From assembly GCA_003506995.1 (NCBI GenBank), contig DNXB01000224.1:1-11595 (forward strand): 11,595 nt of DNA, written 5' to 3'. The notes under the pieces are model-generated. The model had not been told where the DNA came from. It searched no databases and saw only the letters and a list, made by a program, of their open reading frames with translations. Shown here in pieces: positions 1-6,544 of this stretch (its first letter is position 1; each line of letters starts with the position of its first letter). The stretch is from Verrucomicrobiales bacterium. GTDB taxonomy: Bacteria; Verrucomicrobiota; Verrucomicrobiia; Verrucomicrobiales; Verrucomicrobiaceae. A program made the position numbers and the translations under genes.

Positions 1-290
1 TTATTTCTGGCCGTGTGCCTAAAACAGCACTCGCCCTTTCCTCACATGGGCAGACAGAATCATCTTACTGAGACAAAGAATTAACGTCTTGAACGTTATT
101 TGTTGAGGCTGAGTGGGCGCACTTACCTCGCAGACAGGAATGAAACCAAGGAGAACGCTGCTCATCTCTCGGATCTCCTTCCACCACTTCCATGTCGCTT
201 GCTCAAGGCCTCAAAACAACGCATTAACCGTTACATTTTAACTCTTTCGAGCTTCTGCTCCATCCCTCTCAAACGCCGACCACTCATCGC

Positions 291-330
291 CACTCCACCA
301 CGAGATTGGAGTGCTGCGGACTGCGGCACT
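291..330. repeat. two overlapping, mutually exclusive inverted repeats
   Basis: CACTCC at 291-296 can pair with GGAGTG at 308-313. AGTGCTGC at 310-317 can pair with GCGGCACT at 323-330 with one G-U pair, around a 5-base loop. The two structures share bases 310-313, so only one can form at a time. They lie about 220-260 bases upstream of the desaturase start. The role is unknown: it may be a degenerate dispersed palindrome or a leader structure. Confidence 0.4.
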
Positions 331-497
331 GAAAGTGTGGCTGGAATCGAGTCGCCAAGGTCTGATCTCTGGCGTATTTTTGAGTGAGAGATCCCCGCTG
401 CCGCCGTGAATGCAGGACGCGAACCGACCGGGTGAACGCCCCCGTCAAAAAAAACGTCCCAGCACCTCACGGAGTTTCCGGGTGAACTCAAACCGCC

Positions 498-519
498 GGA
501 ACCGCCCCCATACGGTTCC
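498..519. promoter_or_regulatory. 7-bp perfect inverted repeat 32 bp upstream of the desaturase ATG
   Basis: GGAACCG at 498-504 is the exact reverse complement of CGGTTCC at 513-519, separated by eight bases. In RNA this would be a GC-rich hairpin in the 5' leader of the desaturase gene. It is not followed by a T-tract, so it is not a typical intrinsic terminator. It could be a protein-binding dyad or a leader hairpin. Confidence 0.35.
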
Positions 520-551
520 CCGGTCATTCCAACCTTTTCCCTCCTTCGACG

Positions 552-1754
552 ATGCCAACCAGCCCCATGACAGCCCCCTTCGGGTTCTCGCCCCCTCCGC
601 CCTTGTCATCGAAGCCTGGCGCTGATGCCGCACCCGCCTCGCGCTTTCCCACCGTGCGCGAGTGGAAGGCCATCGTGACCGAATACCAGCAGCCTTCTGT
701 CTGGCGTGCCATATGGCAGTTGGTGAACACCCTTGTGCCCTATGCCGTGCTGTGGGTGCTGATGTACCACTTCCTGAGCGTCTCATGGTGGATCGTCGTT
801 CCACTCGCCGTGCTCGCCGGAGCGCTGATGGTCCGCGTCTTCATCATCTTTCATGACTGCGGCCACGGCTCCTTCTTTTCCTCCCGCCGGGCCAACGACA
901 TCACGGGCTTCATCACCGGCATCCTGACCTTCACCCCTTACTACCAGTGGCGCTGGGAGCACTCGCTCCACCACGCCACCACCGGTGACCTTGACCGTCG
1001 TGGTATCGGCGACGTGTGGACCATGACCGTCCAGGAGTACCTCGAATCCTCGCGCTGGAAGCGCTTCGCCTACAAGCTCGCGCGCAATCCCGTGGTGCTC
1101 TTCCTCATCGCCCCCTTCGTTCTCTTTGTCCTGCTCCAGCGCATCCCCAACAGCCGGGCGGACACCCGTGAGCGCCGCTCCGTCTGGCACATGAACCTCG
1201 CCCTCCTCGGCATGATCATCGCCCTTTCCTCGGTCTTCGGGCTGGGCGCCTATCTCATCCTCCAGACCATCATCACCAGCGTCGCAGGCGTCTTTGGCGT
1301 GTGGCTGTTCTACATCCAGCACCAGTTTGAGGACGCCTACTGGGAGCGTCATGAAGACTGGGACTACACCGCCGCCGCGCTCCAAGGCTCGTCCTTCTAC
1401 AAGCTCCCACGCATTCTCCAGTGGTTCTCCGGCAACATCGGCTACCACCACATTCACCATCTCAGCAGCCGCATTCCAAACTACAACTTGGAACGCTGCC
1501 ACCACTCGCACCCCGTCTTCCAGCAGGTCAAGCCCATCACCATCCGCACCAGCCTTAAATCCCTGGCCTTTCGCCTGTGGGATGAGAAGCTCAACAAACT
1601 CGTCGGCTACCGCCGCATGCGCGAGGTGCGCCGGGAACAGGCAGCGGCAAAAACCGCGCCGGACAAAAATCTGGCAGTGCAAACTTTCGAGAACGAAGGC
1701 GGTCACGTCCCCCCGCCGGACACTGCCAAGTTGAGGGATGACAAGGCCCCCTAG
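552..1754 (+). CDS. membrane fatty acid desaturase (DesA/omega-6-like family)
   Basis: This is a di-iron, membrane-bound acyl desaturase of 400 residues that would insert a double bond into fatty acyl chains, probably lipid-linked, using oxygen and an electron donor. All three histidine boxes of the family are visible: HDCGH at residues 101-105, HSLHH at 137-141 and HHIHH at 299-303. Hydrophobic segments lie at roughly 57-73, 78-100, 118-128, 180-197 and 215-256, which fits the usual four-helix arrangement with cytoplasmic histidine clusters. The sequence around the boxes (WRWEHSLHHATTGD) resembles bacterial delta-12/omega-6 acyl-lipid desaturases, but regiospecificity cannot be read from sequence. 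The first 35 residues are proline-rich and the last 45 are charged, and both look dispensable. The ATG at 552 is used because no later start retains more support; an ATG at 567 is an alternative. There is no Shine-Dalgarno sequence. Its TAG stop shares three bases with the stop codon of the convergent gene. Confidence 0.9.
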   Translation: MPTSPMTAPFGFSPPPPLSSKPGADAAPASRFPTVREWKAIVTEYQQPSVWRAIWQLVNTLVPYAVLWVLMYHFLSVSWWIVVPLAVLAGALMVRVFIIFHDCGHGSFFSSRRANDITGFITGILTFTPYYQWRWEHSLHHATTGDLDRRGIGDVWTMTVQEYLESSRWKRFAYKLARNPVVLFLIAPFVLFVLLQRIPNSRADTRERRSVWHMNLALLGMIIALSSVFGLGAYLILQTIITSVAGVFGVWLFYIQHQFEDAYWERHEDWDYTAAALQGSSFYKLPRILQWFSGNIGYHHIHHLSSRIPNYNLERCHHSHPVFQQVKPITIRTSLKSLAFRLWDEKLNKLVGYRRMREVRREQAAAKTAPDKNLAVQTFENEGGHVPPPDTAKLRDDKAP

Positions 1755-2749
1755 CGCACGTCAAACCGCAGTGTCGTGGCTTGCGGGTGCGACACTGGCT
1801 GGTCGCGATCCACCTCGAAGGGATGCTGGAGGTTGTTTCCCGCCAAGTCTTCGAGCAACGGGTCGATCTCCAGCGTGTGTGGGCCTGGCTGCCATGATGC
1901 GGCAGGGGTGAAGGACCAGGATTTTGCCTCTGCGGCGACCTGGACGGTGCCTGGGACGGTTTCAGCGCCCGTTTGAATCCTGAACGCCGAATGCAGCATG
2001 GCGGGGTCGAGCGCCTCGTCGAAAGTGAGCGTCAGCGCGTCGCGTGTGCCGACCTTGGGAACGGTGATTTGCCAGCGCTGAGCATCGGGACAGGTGTGGT
2101 CCGGGGCGGTGGCTGTGAGGGCGAAGACGGTCTCTTTTCCCAACGGCACTCCAGCGACGGAACGCCACGACGCGGCGATTTTCAGCGTGTGCGTCTCCCC
2201 TGGCCTGAGCACGGGGCCTTCGTCGATGTTCAGGTTCACGCCGGTTTTTTGCCGACCGGGATGCAGCCAGAGGGTGAGGCGTTTGCCATCGGGCGACCAC
2301 AGTTCAGTCTCACGGAACGCGCCGTGGACGAGGCTCTCGTCCTGCCGGTGCAGGGTGATGCGGTCGAGGAACACGCCCTGCTCCATGGGGTGGCTGAAGT
2401 GGAGGTATATTTTCAGCGCGTTGGCGGGCAACACGGCAGGCGAGGACAGGCTCACCGTGGGTTTCTCAGTCTTCGGCCTCTCAAAACGCAGGCGCTTTGT
2501 GCTCCATGTGCCGTCGGCAGCTTGAAACTCGACGCGGTAGCTCTCTCCGGCGACGAAGGGCAGCGTGGGCGCGAAACGCACGGTGTCGTGATCTTTTGAG
2601 ACACTGCCAAAGAGCGGCGCAGCGGCCTCGCCGCGAAACACGCGCACGTCCGCGCCAGGGGCCTCGATCTGGCCTTGGTCGTTGATACGAACCTCGGCGG
2701 CGTGAAGCAGCACGCCGCCGAGGAGGCAGAAAACCAACCAAGGTTTCAC
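1751..2749 (-). CDS. exported protein with SbsA-type Ig-like (Big_5-like) domains
   Basis: This 332-residue protein starts with a GTG and a Sec signal peptide (residues 1 to about 18: one lysine, then a hydrophobic core ending LLHAAE). The remainder is beta-rich and looks like two or three bacterial Ig-like modules of the SbsA/Big_5 kind. Module one spans about 20-92, with the FAPTLPFVAGESYRVEF signature. Module two spans about 95-212, with IYLHFSHPME and an RPGETHTLKI strand. Module three spans about 222-314, with LTLTFDEALDPAML, WSFTPAASWQPGPHTLEI and a final EDLAGN turn. Such domains are structural or binding modules and no catalytic residues are apparent. There is no lipobox and no transmembrane anchor, so it is probably periplasmic or released. 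The start overlaps the stop of the upstream gene by four bases (GTGA), so translational coupling is likely. The exact function is unknown. Confidence 0.75.
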   Translation of the reverse strand: MKPWLVFCLLGGVLLHAAEVRINDQGQIEAPGADVRVFRGEAAAPLFGSVSKDHDTVRFAPTLPFVAGESYRVEFQAADGTWSTKRLRFERPKTEKPTVSLSSPAVLPANALKIYLHFSHPMEQGVFLDRITLHRQDESLVHGAFRETELWSPDGKRLTLWLHPGRQKTGVNLNIDEGPVLRPGETHTLKIAASWRSVAGVPLGKETVFALTATAPDHTCPDAQRWQITVPKVGTRDALTLTFDEALDPAMLHSAFRIQTGAETVPGTVQVAAEAKSWSFTPAASWQPGPHTLEIDPLLEDLAGNNLQHPFEVDRDQPVSHPQATTLRFDVR

Positions 2750-3849
2750 GGCAGCGCGGCCACTTCGAGGCTCAGGGTGCCTGCGTTGTCGCGCAGGACG
2801 ACGATCTCGGTGTTGCTGAGCTTGTCCACCTGCACCGCGCCGAAGAGCGCATCGACGACCTCGATGCCGTCGGGGCCTTTGGCTTCCTTTTCATTACGGC
2901 GGGCGGCGTTTTCGTTCGTCTCGGCGGCGTTGAGGTAGTCCATGCTGATGCGCGCGCCCCACATGGCGCTGGGGCCGAAGAGGTTCTGCTTGAAGCGCTG
3001 GGTGTGAACGACGAGCCACTCCTTGCCGCTCTTGTCGGTGTAGCTGAAGAGATCGAGCGGGCGGTTGCCGCTGCCGAGTTCCACCATGCTGACGCCTTTG
3101 ACCTGCGCACCACTTTCAAGGTCATCGACTTTGAATTTCGCCACCGGGGTGCAGGCGAAAGCGCCGACAACATAGGTGCCTTCTTTGGACGAATACGGGA
3201 CGAAGCTCTGGATCGGTGCCTTGGTCTCCCACTTGCGATGCGCGACGTGGTAGGTCTCCGCGCTGAACCCGCTGGCGGTCGTGCCGTGTTTGATGGGCAC
3301 GGGGATGGTGAAGATGCGGGAGGCGAATTCCTCGTTGCAGGAGCCGGTGGCGAAGACGCGGTCTTTGTCGAAGGCGACGTCGGTGACTTTGGTCACCTTG
3401 CTCTCGGTGCCGCCGGGCAGCGTGACGCGCGCCCAGGACAACGGTTCGAGATTGAGCGGGGCGACCTTGCCCGCAGCATCGACGGTGAGAATCAAGGCCG
3501 CGTTGTCCGGGCGGCGCTGAACGGCGAGGTAGATGCGGCCGCTGGCGGGATTCACCGCGAGATCAAGGACGGTGATGTCTTCTTTCTTCGCGCCGAGACC
3601 GTCGGCGATCACTGCGCCGATGTCGGCCACCGGCTTTTCCAAACGTGCCTGGGCCGGGCCGACATCGCCGGTTTGAATGGCGACGATGCTGGCACTGGCC
3701 GATTCCGCGACGAGCAGCAGCCCTTCCGGGCCGAAACTCAGCGAGCTGAGGGATTTGATCTGCAAACCGCCCTTTTGGGGCGATTCGATGAGGGCGGCGG
3801 ACGCGCCGAGCGTGGCGGCGAGGAACAAGGTGAGACAGAGTGGTTTCAT
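2746..3849 (-). CDS. exported protein of unknown function, possibly beta-propeller-like
   Basis: This is a 367-residue protein with a clear Sec signal peptide (residues 1 to about 19, MKPLCLTLFLAATLGASA). The mature part alternates short beta-strands with repeated phrases of the form 'SLSFGPEGLLLVAES', 'DLAVNPASGRIYLAV' and 'DVAFDKDRVFATGS', which suggests a propeller-like fold. A conserved-looking patch, GAFACTPVAKFKVDDL then VELGSGNRPLDL, lies at about residues 229-267. A charged, helical insertion rich in Asn and Glu follows at about 306-327. The start at 3849 is preferred over an in-frame ATG at 3909 or 3873 because the signal peptide begins there and a candidate -10 box overlaps the 3873 ATG. 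It is the first gene of a two-gene operon with the Ig-like protein. The pair is probably secreted together and may form a complex. I do not recognise an enzyme family, and no function is assigned. Confidence 0.7.
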   Translation of the reverse strand: MKPLCLTLFLAATLGASAALIESPQKGGLQIKSLSSLSFGPEGLLLVAESASASIVAIQTGDVGPAQARLEKPVADIGAVIADGLGAKKEDITVLDLAVNPASGRIYLAVQRRPDNAALILTVDAAGKVAPLNLEPLSWARVTLPGGTESKVTKVTDVAFDKDRVFATGSCNEEFASRIFTIPVPIKHGTTASGFSAETYHVAHRKWETKAPIQSFVPYSSKEGTYVVGAFACTPVAKFKVDDLESGAQVKGVSMVELGSGNRPLDLFSYTDKSGKEWLVVHTQRFKQNLFGPSAMWGARISMDYLNAAETNENAARRNEKEAKGPDGIEVVDALFGAVQVDKLSNTEIVVLRDNAGTLSLEVAALP

Positions 3850-3875
3850 GGTCGGTTGGAATGGAGTTCGCATGG

Positions 3876-3905
3876 ATGGTACGAGATTGGCCGGAGGAAT
3901 GTCAC
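3876..3905 (-). promoter_or_regulatory. candidate sigma70-type promoter for the secreted pair
   Basis: On the minus strand GTGACA (3905-3900) is followed 18 bases later by TACCAT (3881-3876). These match the bacterial consensus hexamers at 5/6 and 4/6 positions. Transcription would begin near 3869 and give a leader of about 20 bases before the ATG at 3849. Spacing is one base longer than optimal, and sigma70 consensus behaviour in this phylum is assumed. Confidence 0.3.
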
Positions 3906-3912
3906 GCACAAA

Positions 3913-3971
3913 GTAGGGCAGTCGCGCCGTGACTGCCTCCCAGGCCGCCAGTTGCGGCGCAACTGGACTGC
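3913..3971. repeat. REP/BIME-like twin hairpin (degenerate at one end)
   Basis: A GTAG tetranucleotide (3913-3916) abuts a hairpin with arms GGCAGTC (3917-3923) and GACTGCC (3931-3937), extendable by one G-U and one C-G pair to a 3-base loop. Ten bases later a second hairpin has arms CCAGTTGC (3948-3955) and GCAACTGG (3959-3966) with loop GGC. One base after it, CTGC (3968-3971) is one mismatch from CTAC, the mirror of GTAG. GTAG at the foot of a palindrome is the hallmark of REP elements mobilised by RAYT (TnpA-REP) proteins, and two opposed copies form a BIME. The element lies in the divergent spacer between the secreted pair and the penicillin-binding protein. Confidence 0.55.
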
Positions 3972-3976
3972 TTGGA

Positions 3977-3995
3977 TGTGAAATTGAAGTTCACA
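3977..3995. promoter_or_regulatory. candidate operator dyad TGTGAA-N7-TTCACA
   Basis: A perfect 6-bp inverted repeat, TGTGAA (3977-3982) and TTCACA (3990-3995), is separated by seven bases in the divergent spacer, 60 bases upstream of the penicillin-binding protein ATG. The TGTGA/TCACA half-sites resemble those of CRP/FNR-family regulators, but the spacing (9 bases between half-sites) is not the CRP spacing of 6. A regulator binding site is only one possibility. Confidence 0.25.
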
Positions 3996-4054
3996 CCGAG
4001 TTCATCGTCTGAGGCTTGATCTTTCGCTTAAAACAGCGACCCGATGTCTGCCGC

Positions 4055-6232
4055 ATGAAAAAAAAGCCCCCTGAAGACCGCAAACCGGTGAAGCGCACGC
4101 TCACGCGCTGGCAATCCTTCAAGCGGCTGTCGATCATGCTGCTGATGGGCGGCTCCCTGCTCTGCACACTGACGGTGGCGGTGGTCATCGGGGTGTACAG
4201 CCATCTGGCGAAAGATTACGACCTCACGCAGCTCGGCCAGATGCCGGAGCGCACCATCGTGATGGATTACAAGGGCGAGATCCTGGGCCGCATGCACGGG
4301 GAGAACCGCATCATCGTGCCGCTGAGCGAGGTGTCGCCGTGGTTTGTGAAAGCGCTGCTGGCGCGCGAGGACTCGCGCTTCTACAGCCACAGCGGCGTGG
4401 ACTTGAGAGGCGTGGCACGCGCGGCGGTGCGGAACATCAAGGACATGCGCATCGTGCAGGGCGCGAGCACGCTGACGATGCAGCTCGCACGCAACAGCTT
4501 TCCCGATCTCGACGACCGCAGCATCCACCGCAAGCTGGTGGAGATGATGCTGGCGCGGCGCATCGAGAAGGCGGCGTCGAAGGAGCAGATCATCGAGCAC
4601 TATGTGAACCGCATTTTCTACGGTCCCGGCATCTACGGCGTGCAGCGGGCCAGCCAGGTGTACTTCGGCAAGCATGCCAGCCAGCTCAATCTGAGCGAGG
4701 CGGCGATGATCGCGGGCATCATCCGCAGCCCGGTGCGCTTCTCACCCTTCCGCAATTACGAGGGCGCTCTCAAGGAGCGCGACACCGTGCTCCAGCGCAT
4801 GCTGGAGACGAAAGTCATCACGCCGGAGGAGGAACTGGCCGCGCGTTATGCGGACATCGCGCTGCATGCGCAGCCCGCGTTTCAAAGCCAGGGCGGTTAC
4901 GCGCTCGACGCGGTGCGCCGCGATCTCGATCTCATTTTGGAGCAGCAGGAGATCGAAGACGGCGGCTTGCAGGTCTTCACCACGCTGAACAAGGATCTGC
5001 AGGACGCGGCGGAGCAATCGGTGGAAAAACGGCTCGCCGCGGTGGAGAAACTGAAAAGCTATCAGCACCCGAAGAAGGCCGACTTTGACAAGACCTGGGA
5101 CGGCACGCAGGAGATCTCATCCACGCCCTACCTCCAGGCCTCGCTCATGATGCTGGACAACGAGACCGGCGCCATCCTGGCGGTCGTGGGCGGGCGCGAC
5201 TACCGCCACAGCAAGTACAACCGTGCCACGCAGGGCGAGCGGCAGATCGGCTCGACCGTGAAGCCGTTTGTGTATGCCGCCGGTGTCGCCGCCGGCTTCC
5301 TGCCGGGCACGCTCATCAATGACGCGCCGATCCAGCCCGGCGAGATCGACGAGTCCGATCCTGGCTGGAGTCCGCAGAACTCAGACGGCAAATTTCTCGG
5401 CCTCGCCACCGTGACCGACGGTCTGGTGAAAAGCCGCAACACGATGACCGTGCGCCTGGGCAACTACGCCAGCCTCAACCGCGTGATCGACCTGCTCACC
5501 AACGCGGGTTTTGGCAAGCCGCAGCGCACGCCGCAGATCTTCATCGGCAACCTGGGCGGCAACCCGCGCCAGCTCACCAGCGCGATGAGCATTTTCCCGA
5601 ATCAAGGTCTGCGCCGTCGCCCTTTCCTCATCGACCGCATCATCGACAAGGCCGGGAACGTCATTTACCAGACGCCAGTGCTCGAATCCGAGGTCATCAC
5701 GCCCAGCGTGGCCCACATGATGCGCCTCATGCTCGCGCAGGTGATTGATCGCGGCACGGCGGCCTCGCTGCGCAGCGAGCACGGCTTCAAGGAACCCGGT
5801 GGAGGCAAGACGGGCACCACGAACGATTATAAGGACGCGTGGTTCGCAGGTTACACCGACCGCCTGACCTGCGGCGTGTGGGTGGGCCTCGACAAGCCGC
5901 AGACGATCATCGAAGGCGGCTACGGCGGCACACTCTCCCTGCCAATCTGGGCGGATGTGATGAAGAAAGCAGTCGCGCTCGGCTACAAGACCGAAGTGCC
6001 AAAGGTGCTGCTGCCGCTGACCAAGGTGACGCTCTGCCGCGTGAGCAGCCAGCTCGCCACCGACGGCTGCGGTCGCGCTGGCACCGCGTATGAGGACGCC
6101 CTGCCCTACGATCTTGTGCCGCAGAATTTCTGCATGGAGCACCAGGGCTACGCCGCCCCGCCGCCGCAGCGCGTGCAGCAGCCTGGACAAGGCCGCGGTT
6201 TGTTTGACCGCATCAGGGGCTGGTTCAGGTGA
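4055..6232 (+). CDS. bifunctional class A penicillin-binding protein (glycosyltransferase/transpeptidase)
   Basis: This 725-residue peptidoglycan synthase polymerises lipid II into glycan strands and cross-links them outside the cytoplasmic membrane. The N-terminus is basic and cytoplasmic, followed by one membrane anchor at about residues 25-51. The GT51 glycosyltransferase domain shows EDSRFYSHSGVD with catalytic Glu105, GASTLTMQLARN at about 136-147, RKLVEMM with the second Glu at 163, and YFGKHASQL. The transpeptidase domain shows the active-site STVK (Ser400), SRN (Ser460) and KTGTT (Lys585), so both activities appear intact. The tail after about residue 690 is a Pro/Gln-rich linker ending in a basic amphipathic segment (GLFDRIRGWFR). 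The ATG at 4055 is preferred over an in-frame TTG at 4016 because the basic region and anchor begin there. Length fits the PBP1A/1C-type family without an added OB domain. The toxin-antitoxin pair follows 39 bases downstream. Confidence 0.95.
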   Translation: MKKKPPEDRKPVKRTLTRWQSFKRLSIMLLMGGSLLCTLTVAVVIGVYSHLAKDYDLTQLGQMPERTIVMDYKGEILGRMHGENRIIVPLSEVSPWFVKALLAREDSRFYSHSGVDLRGVARAAVRNIKDMRIVQGASTLTMQLARNSFPDLDDRSIHRKLVEMMLARRIEKAASKEQIIEHYVNRIFYGPGIYGVQRASQVYFGKHASQLNLSEAAMIAGIIRSPVRFSPFRNYEGALKERDTVLQRMLETKVITPEEELAARYADIALHAQPAFQSQGGYALDAVRRDLDLILEQQEIEDGGLQVFTTLNKDLQDAAEQSVEKRLAAVEKLKSYQHPKKADFDKTWDGTQEISSTPYLQASLMMLDNETGAILAVVGGRDYRHSKYNRATQGERQIGSTVKPFVYAAGVAAGFLPGTLINDAPIQPGEIDESDPGWSPQNSDGKFLGLATVTDGLVKSRNTMTVRLGNYASLNRVIDLLTNAGFGKPQRTPQIFIGNLGGNPRQLTSAMSIFPNQGLRRRPFLIDRIIDKAGNVIYQTPVLESEVITPSVAHMMRLMLAQVIDRGTAASLRSEHGFKEPGGGKTGTTNDYKDAWFAGYTDRLTCGVWVGLDKPQTIIEGGYGGTLSLPIWADVMKKAVALGYKTEVPKVLLPLTKVTLCRVSSQLATDGCGRAGTAYEDALPYDLVPQNFCMEHQGYAAPPPQRVQQPGQGRGLFDRIRGWFR

Positions 6233-6236
6233 AGGC

Positions 6237-6265
6237 TCGACAAACCCGGCGCGATTCATTACTAT
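6237..6265 (+). promoter_or_regulatory. candidate promoter of the toxin-antitoxin operon (leaderless)
   Basis: TCGACA at 6237-6242 (5/6 match to TTGACA) and TACTAT at 6260-6265 (4/6 match to TATAAT) are exactly 17 bases apart in the 39-base gap after the penicillin-binding protein stop. Transcription would start at about 6271-6273, which is the antitoxin ATG (6272). This implies a leaderless mRNA and fits the absence of any Shine-Dalgarno sequence. It has not been tested against chance occurrence in a window of this size. Confidence 0.4.
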
Positions 6266-6271
6266 CCGCCC

Positions 6272-6544
6272 ATGACCGCCGCCGTTGAACGCATCAAAAG
6301 TGAAATCCGCAGCCTGCCCAAGGACGAGCTGGACGATCTGCTGCGCGACATCCAATCGGAGTATGTTCTTCCCGCTGTAGATGAAGACGAACGCTCCGTG
6401 GAGGCCGCGTGGGACGAGGAGATCAACCGCCGGGCGCAGGAGGTGATGGATGGCACGGTGGAGCTGATTTCGGGGGAGGAATCGGATCGCAGGATGGACG
6501 CCCTTTTCGCCAAGCATGGTCTCCAACGAAAAAGAGTCGCATGA
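6272..6544 (+). CDS. type II antitoxin, putative addiction module component (PF09720-like)
   Basis: This is a 90-residue acidic protein expected to bind and neutralise the toxin encoded next to it and probably to repress its own operon. The N-terminal helix (MTAAVERIKSEIRSLPKDEL, then LDDLL) followed by VEAAWDEEINRRAQEVMDGTVELISGEE at residues 43-70 matches the short antitoxin family often annotated 'putative addiction module component'. There AAWxxEIxRR and a Gly-x-Val-x-Leu-Ile turn precede the toxin-wrapping C-terminus. Its stop codon overlaps the toxin start (ATGA), the classic coupling of such pairs. It begins 39 bases after the penicillin-binding protein gene and has a candidate promoter ending seven bases before the ATG. 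DNA binding is inferred, since no ribbon-helix-helix or helix-turn-helix is obvious. The assignment rests on recalled family features and on the adjacent toxin. Confidence 0.85.
   Translation: MTAAVERIKSEIRSLPKDELDDLLRDIQSEYVLPAVDEDERSVEAAWDEEINRRAQEVMDGTVELISGEESDRRMDALFAKHGLQRKRVA

Larger units (their letters stand above)
1..551. other. non-coding leader region with inverted repeats, no supported gene
   Basis: No convincing gene is seen here. Forward frame 1 is open from the left edge to a TAA at 82-84, and frame 3 to a TGA at 69-71. Either could be the last codons of a gene cut by the window, but neither stretch is long or recognisable. An open frame from a TTG at 100 to 387 has a rare start, no recognisable domain and low-complexity content. 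The segment is visibly less GC-rich in its first 260 bases than the genes to the right. It carries several inverted repeats: TAACGT/ACGTTA at 82-98, CACTCC/GGAGTG at 291-313, an AGTGC-based hairpin at 310-330 and a 7-bp stem at 498-519. The right part is probably the promoter and 5' leader of the desaturase, but no clear -35/-10 pair was found. Confidence 0.6.

Noticed and set aside
82..98. TAACGT/ACGTTA inverted repeat as an intrinsic terminator of an upstream gene
   Set aside because: The stem is only 6 bp and AT-rich, and it is not followed by a proper T-tract. No upstream gene is demonstrated.
100..387. Open frame of 95 codons on the plus strand left of the desaturase
   Set aside because: It starts with TTG, has no ribosome binding site and no recognisable domain, and crosses inverted repeats. 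It is best explained as chance.
783..1706. 307-codon open frame antisense to the desaturase
   Set aside because: It lies opposite the three histidine boxes. The composition is typical of an antisense shadow.
3004..3981. 325-codon plus-strand open frame antisense to the secreted 367-residue protein
   Set aside because: The minus-strand gene has a signal peptide and operon overlap. This frame has neither and runs into the repeat-bearing spacer.
3977..3995. CRP binding site
   Set aside because: The TGTGA and TCACA half-sites are 9 bases apart instead of 6, so the site does not fit the CRP consensus.
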